From: Ructibacterium gallinarum
Lineage (GTDB): Bacteria > Bacillota > Clostridia > Monoglobales > Monoglobaceae
Length of the DNA stretch: 64,000 bases
Direction of reading: 5' to 3'
Assembly (NCBI RefSeq): GCF_014982785.1
Contig: NZ_JADCKB010000002.1
Coordinates: 62,001 to 126,000, forward strand
This document shows, in pieces, positions 58,703 to 64,000 of this stretch; positions within the stretch are counted from its first letter, which is position 1; each line of letters starts with the position of its first letter. Under the pieces are notes generated by a model. It had not been told where the DNA came from. It ran no database searches and worked only from the letters and a program-made list of their open reading frames with translations. The position numbers and the translations under genes were made by a program.

Positions 58703-60583
58703 ATGAACCACAACATTGGTTATTTTGAAGCCCTTTGGGCTGTCCTTTGGGGCTATATCCGGCAAAGCGGTACTTACCGTCTGCTCCGCCGGATCTATGA
58801 CGGCATCTCCAGCTCCTGGCGCCGCAGCCGGATCACCGGCTGGTTTCGGCGGGAAAACTTTTCAGAAGATTTCCTTTCTGCCAGTCTGGCTGGCCGGATT
58901 CTTCGCCTGCCCTTTACCTTTTTGGAATGGCTCAGGCGGCGGTGCGGCAAAACCCTGACAGAAAAAATAAAGCACAGCGTATTTCTTGGCATTTGCGACA
59001 CCTATCTCAATAACTTTCTGGCGCTGAACCTGCGGTTTTTGGGAATCACCCTCTTTTTTGCGGGCGGCGGTCTGATTCTGGGCGGCGTCCCTCTTGGATA
59101 CCTGCCTGCTTTGCCGCTGGTGCTGGGCATCCTGTTATTTGCGCTGGACATCAACCTCACCGACTGGCTGAAACACTCTCGGCTGGTTTCCTTTGTCTGT
59201 GCCTGCTTCGGCATTGAGGCGGATTTTAACTGGTACCAAAACGAAAAGGTACAGGGAAAGCCCCGGCTTTTGATTGGCGCGGCGGCAGGTCTGCTCTGCG
59301 GAATTGCCGGCGGTCTGGGCTCGCCCCTTATCGGTCTTGCCCTGCTGCCCGGGCTTGCGGTATTGTTTTTGATTCTGAAAAAGCCGGAGGCAGGGATGCT
59401 GTTTTTGGTATTCCTGGCGCCGCTTGCGCCCACCATGGCCATGGCCGGGCTTTCTATCCTCTGTCTTTTCTCCCTGATCATAAAAAGCCTGACCGATGCG
59501 GACTTTGCATGGAAATTTGACAGCATGGGATTTTTGATCCTGTCCTTTATTCTGATTTATCTCTTTGCAGGGATCACCTCCTTTGCCATGATGAAAAGCC
59601 TGAGCATTTGGGCCATTTATCTGGTGTTTATGGCGGCATATTTCCTGATCATTCACCTGGTAAAGAACAGAAAACAGCTTGACCGGGTGCTGACCGTATT
59701 TGTCTTGTCCGGCCTTTGCGTCTGCCTTTATGGCATTGCCCAGTATGTCTTTGGCTGGGATACAGCCCAGGCCTGGATGGATGAGGAAATGTTCAGCGAC
59801 ATCAAGATGCGGATTTATTCGACGCTGGACAACCCCAACGTGCTGGGCGAATATATCCTTCTGGTGCTTCCCGCCGCCATTGGGCTGATGTGGACCAGAA
59901 AGGGCGCCCTGCAAAAAATTGTCTATGCCGGCATTTCCGCAGTGATGTTTCTTGCCCTGCTTCTCACCTCATCCCGGGGCTGCTGGCTGGGATTCATGGC
60001 GTCAGCCGCCGTGTTTGTCACCTTTGTCGCAGGAAAGCTGTGGGGACTTGTTCTGATTATTGTTCCCCTTCTGCCCGCCGTTCTGCCGGAGAGCATTATC
60101 AACCGCTTTACCAGCATCGGCGACCTGAAGGATTCCTCCACCTCTTACCGGGTATACATCTGGATGGGTACCCTTGCCATGATCCAGGATTTCTGGATTT
60201 CCGGCATTGGCATGGGTTCTGAGGCCTTTACCGAAATCTATCCCTTCTATGCCTATAACGGCATTGTGGCGCCGCACTCCCACAACCTGTTTTTGCAGAT
60301 CCTGGTAGAGTCCGGCATTGGCGGCATTTTGGTATTTTTGCTGATTCTTCTGTTTTTCCTGAAAAAGATGATGACCGGCTATCAGGCAGGCGGCGGCAAG
60401 GGCGCGCCCCTTTCCACCCTGATCTGTGCCCTCTCCGCGGGGGTCTGCGGATTCCTTCTGCAGGGCATGTTTGACAACTGCTTCTATAACTATCGGGTAC
60501 TGCTGATCTTCTGGTATGTCATCGGCATTGCCATGGCATGTACCTATATCGCAAAATCACTATCAAAGGAGGATATGGCGTGA
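58703..60583 (+). CDS. O-antigen ligase/polymerase (Wzy_C) family membrane protein
   Basis: A 626-residue protein with a basic cytoplasmic N-terminus of about 100 residues, then about 12 helices. Family marks: STLDNPNVLGEYILLVLP, LLTSSRGCWLGFM and the outside loop APHSHNLFLQILVESG. Proteins of this family polymerise or ligate lipid-linked glycans on the outer face. One nucleotide separates it from murJ, and its TGA overlaps the GTG of the GT4 gene. Confidence 0.9.
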   Translation: MNHNIGYFEALWAVLWGYIRQSGTYRLLRRIYDGISSSWRRSRITGWFRRENFSEDFLSASLAGRILRLPFTFLEWLRRRCGKTLTEKIKHSVFLGICDTYLNNFLALNLRFLGITLFFAGGGLILGGVPLGYLPALPLVLGILLFALDINLTDWLKHSRLVSFVCACFGIEADFNWYQNEKVQGKPRLLIGAAAGLLCGIAGGLGSPLIGLALLPGLAVLFLILKKPEAGMLFLVFLAPLAPTMAMAGLSILCLFSLIIKSLTDADFAWKFDSMGFLILSFILIYLFAGITSFAMMKSLSIWAIYLVFMAAYFLIIHLVKNRKQLDRVLTVFVLSGLCVCLYGIAQYVFGWDTAQAWMDEEMFSDIKMRIYSTLDNPNVLGEYILLVLPAAIGLMWTRKGALQKIVYAGISAVMFLALLLTSSRGCWLGFMASAAVFVTFVAGKLWGLVLIIVPLLPAVLPESIINRFTSIGDLKDSSTSYRVYIWMGTLAMIQDFWISGIGMGSEAFTEIYPFYAYNGIVAPHSHNLFLQILVESGIGGILVFLLILLFFLKKMMTGYQAGGGKGAPLSTLICALSAGVCGFLLQGMFDNCFYNYRVLLIFWYVIGIAMACTYIAKSLSKEDMA

Positions 60584-61734
60584 TAAAAGTAATTGAGGTG
60601 TCTTCCGATTCCAATATCGGCGGCGCCGGAAAATGTATTCTGACCTTTTTGAAGAACTTTGACCGTGAGGCTTTTGACGTTTCGGCAGTGATTCCCAAAG
60701 GCAGTTTGCTCAAGCCCGAAATGGACGACTGCCGAATTAAGGTCTTTGAAGTGGAGCACCTGGCGGAAAAATCTCTGGATTTTCATGCAGTCAGCCGCCT
60801 GCGCAAGCTGTTTCGGTATCTCAAACCGGATCTGGTGCATACCCATGCCAGTATGTCCGCCCGGATTGCCGCCAAGAGCCTGGGGATTCCGGTGGTCTAT
60901 ACCCGGCACAGCGTCTTTCCTCCACCCAAAAAGCTGACCACCTTTCCCGGAAAGCAGATCAGCGGCTTTATCAATAATCTGACTGCTGACAAAATCATTG
61001 CGGTGGCAGAAGCCGCCAAGGAAAATCTGACCGATACCGGGGTGGACGAAAAGAAAATTCAGGTCATCTTAAACGGGGTAGAAGCCCTTCCTCCCTGTCC
61101 CGAAGAAGCCATTGGCAAGATACGGATGCAGTATCATATCCGGCCGGATGAAAAGGTGGCGGCCATCATTGCCCGGCTGAACCCGGTCAAGGGCCACAAG
61201 TATTTTATAGAGGCCGCAAAGCTGGTAAAAGACGCGGGCATCCGCTGTAAATTCCTGATTGCGGGCACCGGGGAAACCGAAAACGCCCTCAAGACCCAGG
61301 TCAGAGAGGCCGGGCTTGAGGACACGGTCATTTTCTTAGGTTTTTTACAGGATGTATCCCCGCTGATGCACCTGATGGATGTACAGGTCAACTGCTCTTA
61401 TGGCACCGAAGCCACCAGTCTTTCCCTTTTGGAAGGAATGAGCCTTGGAAAGCCCGCCGTGGTCTCTGACTTTGGCGGCAATCCCGGCGTGATCTTTGAC
61501 GGCGTCAACGGATTTTTGACCCCCACCCATGATCCGTATGCGGTGGCAGACGGGATCAAAAAACTGCTGACCGACCAAACGCTGTACGATACCATGGCAG
61601 ATAACTGTAAGAAAATTTATGCGGCAAAATTTACTGCCGAAATCAATACCCGGGCCGTTGAACAGGTATACCGTGAAGCGGTCATGCAAAAACGCAGAAA
61701 GAAAGGTGAAAAAATAGATGAAACCGAAATTTAA
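60580..61734 (+). CDS. GT4 family glycosyltransferase
   Basis: A 384-residue GT-B enzyme with an N-terminal acceptor domain (GGAGKCILTFL, VHTHASMSARIA) and a C-terminal GT4 domain (IARLNPVKGHKYFIEAA, IAGTGETENAL, then CSYGTEATSLSLLEGMSLGK with the EATSLSLLE donor motif). The start is GTG 60580, which overlaps the previous stop and follows AAAGGAGG by seven bases. Adds a sugar to a nascent surface polymer; donor unknown. Confidence 0.92.
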   Translation: MIKVIEVSSDSNIGGAGKCILTFLKNFDREAFDVSAVIPKGSLLKPEMDDCRIKVFEVEHLAEKSLDFHAVSRLRKLFRYLKPDLVHTHASMSARIAAKSLGIPVVYTRHSVFPPPKKLTTFPGKQISGFINNLTADKIIAVAEAAKENLTDTGVDEKKIQVILNGVEALPPCPEEAIGKIRMQYHIRPDEKVAAIIARLNPVKGHKYFIEAAKLVKDAGIRCKFLIAGTGETENALKTQVREAGLEDTVIFLGFLQDVSPLMHLMDVQVNCSYGTEATSLSLLEGMSLGKPAVVSDFGGNPGVIFDGVNGFLTPTHDPYAVADGIKKLLTDQTLYDTMADNCKKIYAAKFTAEINTRAVEQVYREAVMQKRRKKGEKIDETEI

Positions 61735-62188
61735 TGCCATTGACTTTGTGATTTTAATCCTTTTGATTGCCGCGCTGGCCGCCGGAAGCCTGTTTCTGTC
61801 CAAGCGCAGTAATCAAAAAGGTGTGACCCAAAACGCCAAAATTGAATTTATGGTAGAGCTGACCTCGCAGGAAAAAGAATTTGCGGATCTTCCTCAGGTG
61901 GGTGACAGCGTCAGCGTGGGCGAAAAAGAGAAAATGCCTGCCACCGTTACCAAGGTGGAGGTTCTGCCCGCAAAAACCATGGGCTATGACACGGTAAACG
62001 GCCGTATCTTTGAAACCACCGTCCCCGACCGTTATGACGTGCAGATCACTCTGCAGGGCGATGGTATGGAGACCGAAAACACACTGGAAATTAACAATAA
62101 CGCCATTCGCGTAGGCATGGGCGCCGCCATGAAGAGCAAAAACTGGGCCGGCTTTGGATTTGTGCTTACCGCGGATGTGGTACAATAG
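61718..62188 (+). CDS. DUF4330 family protein
   Basis: A 156-residue protein with one N-terminal membrane helix (IDFVILILLIAALAAGSLFL) and an outer beta domain with VGDSVSVGEKEKMPATVTKVE and INNNAIRVGMGAAMKSK, matching DUF4330. It overlaps the GT4 gene by 17 nt and is followed by a second DUF4330 gene. The family has no known function; the position at the end of a murJ-wzy operon suggests an accessory to polymer assembly. Confidence 0.85.
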   Translation: MKPKFNAIDFVILILLIAALAAGSLFLSKRSNQKGVTQNAKIEFMVELTSQEKEFADLPQVGDSVSVGEKEKMPATVTKVEVLPAKTMGYDTVNGRIFETTVPDRYDVQITLQGDGMETENTLEINNNAIRVGMGAAMKSKNWAGFGFVLTADVVQ

Positions 62189-62199
62189 GAGGATTTGCC

Positions 62200-62688
62200 A
62201 TGTTGAAAAAAGACGGAAAATTGTTTGGAAAAATCAGCATAATTGACATTGCTGTCATTCTTATTGTTGTATTGCTGGCCGCCGGGGTATTGATTAAGTT
62301 TTCCGGCAACCAAAATGTACCGGTTTCCTCCGGTGAAAAACTGGAATGTGTGGTACAGGTGAAAAATGTCCGGGATTATACGGTAGAAGCCTTGAAAAAA
62401 GGCGGCCCGGTCTTTGACAAGACCACCAAGGAATACATTGGCACCATTACCGGCGTTACCACCGAGCCGGGTGAAACGACTCTGCTTTTAAACGACGGCT
62501 CTTACCGCAATGTGGAAACCGAAGGCCGGTACAACGCCTATGTCACCATCGCCTTTGACGGCAAAGAAAGTGACGGCGGCTATTACACCGCTACCAATAA
62601 ACAGATGGCCGCCGGTTCCTCCCTGGGAATGAACGCCAAATATTCCCAGTGCGACGGCACCATTTATGAAGTAAGACACGCCCAATAG
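62200..62688 (+). CDS. DUF4330 family protein
   Basis: A 162-residue protein with the same plan as its neighbour: N-terminal helix (IIDIAVILIVVLLAAGVLI), then EKLECVVQVKNVRDYTVEAL and a beta domain ending AGSSLGMNAKYSQCDGTIYEV. AGGAGG precedes the ATG, 11 nt after the previous stop. The two are diverged duplicates, probably working as a pair. A strong terminator follows. Confidence 0.85.
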   Translation: MLKKDGKLFGKISIIDIAVILIVVLLAAGVLIKFSGNQNVPVSSGEKLECVVQVKNVRDYTVEALKKGGPVFDKTTKEYIGTITGVTTEPGETTLLLNDGSYRNVETEGRYNAYVTIAFDGKESDGGYYTATNKQMAAGSSLGMNAKYSQCDGTIYEVRHAQ

Positions 62689-62710
62689 AAACACACGTGC
62701 AAAACTCCCG

Positions 62711-62744
62711 AAAAACGGCCGCGCTTAATGCGGGCCGTTTTTTT
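62711..62744 (+). terminator. Terminator of the murJ operon
   Basis: AAAAACGGCC (62711-62720) pairs with GGCCGTTTTT (62733-62742) and is followed by more T residues. Confidence 0.9.
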
Positions 62745-62803
62745 GAAAAGAGGAGAAGGTTTGCCAAAAAGGTGCTGTCCCGGCAAAAGCCAAAAAAAAC
62801 AAA

Positions 62804-62851
62804 GCTCCCAAAAAATGGCCGGGCAAATCCGGTCTTTTGGGAGCCTTTTTT
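62804..62851. terminator. Second, bidirectional terminator
   Basis: GCTCCCAAAA (62804-62813) pairs with TTTTGGGAGC (62835-62844), with inner CCGG/CCGG, then T6 on the right and an A-rich run (62792-62803) on the left for the leftward gene ending at 62901. Confidence 0.85.
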
Positions 62852-62900
62852 CTTATATTCCCCGCGGCATAAAGGAAACTAAAATGCGGCAGGCGCAAAA

Positions 62901-63452
62901 TCACGATTCCCGGCGATAGAGGATGGGCGTATCATAGCCAAAGGTCCTTTTTCCGTTTACTTCCATGGATTCGCTGACCTCCAGCACCTCCTTAGAAAAC
63001 CGCTCGTGCAATGTAAATTTCAGAACCGGCGAAAACATACTCACGCTCCCGCCTTCCCAGACACCCTCCTTTTCCGTATACAGGGCGGGGACAAACTTTG
63101 CAGAGGGTTTCAGTTCCTCAAAATCAAGCTGCTCTACATTGGCATAGGAAAAGGTGTTTTTGTCAAAGCCCAGGGGCATCTCATAAGAGGTCAGCCGGAT
63201 CCCTTCCGCCTCTTCCGTAAACAAAAACAAATGCGGCGACGGATTTCGGTTTTCCCCCACCGTATAATAGCTCTCCTCAATCATAAACTCCCCCGCAAAA
63301 TCCGGCGGCAGGTTTTTGATCTTGGCATTGCAGGCCGTGTTGACATGCTCTGCATAGGGAAAATTAGTCCCGTCCCCTTTTCTTTCCTGATACTGCTGTG
63401 CATTGTTAAAAGTCCCTGTTAAAATTTCCATAAATTCGGTTAATCTGCTCAT
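62901..63452 (-). CDS. CpcT/CpeT-like fold protein of unknown function
   Basis: A 183-residue cytoplasmic protein with no signal or membrane helix. MEILTGTFNNAQQYQE, AEHVNTACNAKI and GEFMIEESYYTVG resemble the GxFsNxxQ / HxxxxxP / EQ pattern of the CpcT/CpeT chromophore-lyase fold, which outside cyanobacteria has no known function. It starts 14 nt after the alarmone synthetase stop, behind AAAGGAGGAG, so the two are co-transcribed. The assignment is by motif impression only. Confidence 0.55.
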   Translation of the reverse strand: MSRLTEFMEILTGTFNNAQQYQERKGDGTNFPYAEHVNTACNAKIKNLPPDFAGEFMIEESYYTVGENRNPSPHLFLFTEEAEGIRLTSYEMPLGFDKNTFSYANVEQLDFEELKPSAKFVPALYTEKEGVWEGGSVSMFSPVLKFTLHERFSKEVLEVSESMEVNGKRTFGYDTPILYRRES

Positions 63453-63466
63453 TTCTGTCTCCTCCT

Positions 63467-64000
63467 TTATTCAAAGGGTACATCAAACTTACTCAGTTTC
63501 TCCAGTAAAATATCGTCCTCGCTCTGTTCTCCGGTTGCCGCCTCCAGGCTCTTGCGGATCTCCAGCATTCTGGCGTCCGTGCCGGCAATCACATCAGCGC
63601 ATTCCTTGAGCTCCTGTACAATCCGCTTCTCGTCCGCGATCTCCTGCTTGTATTTCAGCTGATGCTCAAGGCTCGCCCAAAAATCCATGGCAATGGTACG
63701 AATCTGTACCTCCACCGTCATCTTTCGGGTCTCGTTGGCGAAAAACACCGGCACCCGTACAATCAGATGCAAACTCCGGTACCCGTTGGGCTTGGGGTTT
63801 GCGATATAATCCTTCCTTGCAATCAGTTCGATATCGTCCTGCTGAATCAGCGTCTTTGCCACCGCGTAAATATCGTCCACATAGGCACAAATCACCCGCA
63901 CCCCTGCCACGTCATGAATATTCTTTTCAATATTGGCAAGGGAAAAAGGGATATCCAAACGATCCAGCTTATCCCCAATGCTGGTGGTGGTCTTGAGCCG
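63467..64000 (-). CDS. Small alarmone synthetase (RelA/SpoT domain, RelQ-like), N-terminus beyond the window
   Basis: 178 codons are visible and the frame remains open to the right edge (KTTTSIGDKLDRLD precedes the first listed in-frame TTG at 63958, which is not the start). Synthetase motifs: NIHDVAGVRVIC, DYIANPKPNGYRSLHLIV and VEVQIRTIAMDFWASLEHQL. There is a C-terminal helix, and no HD hydrolase or TGS/ACT regulatory domain in the visible part, so it is a YjbM/YwaC-type (p)ppGpp synthetase. Co-transcribed with the CpeT-like gene. Confidence 0.93.
   Translation of the reverse strand, partial: RLKTTTSIGDKLDRLDIPFSLANIEKNIHDVAGVRVICAYVDDIYAVAKTLIQQDDIELIARKDYIANPKPNGYRSLHLIVRVPVFFANETRKMTVEVQIRTIAMDFWASLEHQLKYKQEIADEKRIVQELKECADVIAGTDARMLEIRKSLEAATGEQSEDDILLEKLSKFDVPFE

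Overview
The window looks like a chromosomal segment of an anaerobic, low-to-mid GC, Gram-positive bacterium of the Clostridia (Bacillota). The basis is strong AGGAGG-type ribosome sites, S-layer homology (SLH) domains, copper-amine-oxidase-N (CuAO-N) stalk domains, a YesM/YesN-type two-component system, LplB/YtcP-type sugar permeases, DUF4330 proteins, tiny Cys-rich 'HCB protein 13'-like genes and many sigma-A promoters of the form TTGNNN-17-TATAAT, often with an extended TG. The species cannot be named from the sequence.

Layout. 1-17519 (minus): a long co-directional xylan locus with two substrate-binding lipoproteins, one permease pair, two related secreted beta-sandwich proteins, two paralogous CuAO-N/CBM-like/GH10 xylanases (one cut by the window edge), a three-SLH-domain protein and a large secreted SLH-like protein. 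It is divergent from 18035-21399, a YesM/YesN pair that probably senses the sugar and switches the locus on. 21475-24581 (minus): GH36 alpha-galactosidase and a Gfo/Idh oxidoreductase. 24609-34190: housekeeping genes, namely dCMP deaminase, tsaE-tsaB-dacF, a COG2426 exporter with a small coiled-coil protein, and pyrH-frr-uppS-cdsA-dxr-rseP. 34326-37864: paaK, a GtrB-like transferase and a GT-C membrane protein. 38289-42248 (minus): a secreted beta-helix protein and an ECF sigma / anti-sigma / CuAO-PepSY operon behind an ECF-type promoter. 42417-43318: tRNA-Thr and two Cys-rich mini-genes. 43507-48788: Wzt-like ATPase, two GT2 enzymes and an orphan WalK-like kinase. 48980-56806: mgtE, a DacA-type carboxypeptidase, a cation/proton antiporter under a fluoride riboswitch, and carB. 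57121-62688: murJ, a Wzy/ligase-like protein, a GT4 enzyme and two DUF4330 proteins. 62901-64000 (minus): a CpeT-like protein and a small alarmone synthetase cut by the right edge.

Most notable. (1) A non-coding element is present twice (37891-38249 and 42587-42829). It has the same 31-nt left end, a 152-nt right part about 95% identical, and a variable middle. Each copy is flanked by an exact direct repeat of a whole terminator hairpin, and the hairpin differs between the two sites, so the element seems to insert at terminators and duplicate them. (2) A fluoride riboswitch with an overlapping terminator precedes a CPA-type antiporter. (3) Exact WalR-type boxes (TGTWAH-N5-TGTWAH) lie at the dacA-like and murJ promoters, on opposite sides of the core promoter. 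(4) The SLH/xylan locus uses an unusual CuAO-N + CBM-like + GH10 architecture, and the GH10 gene overlaps its SLH partner.
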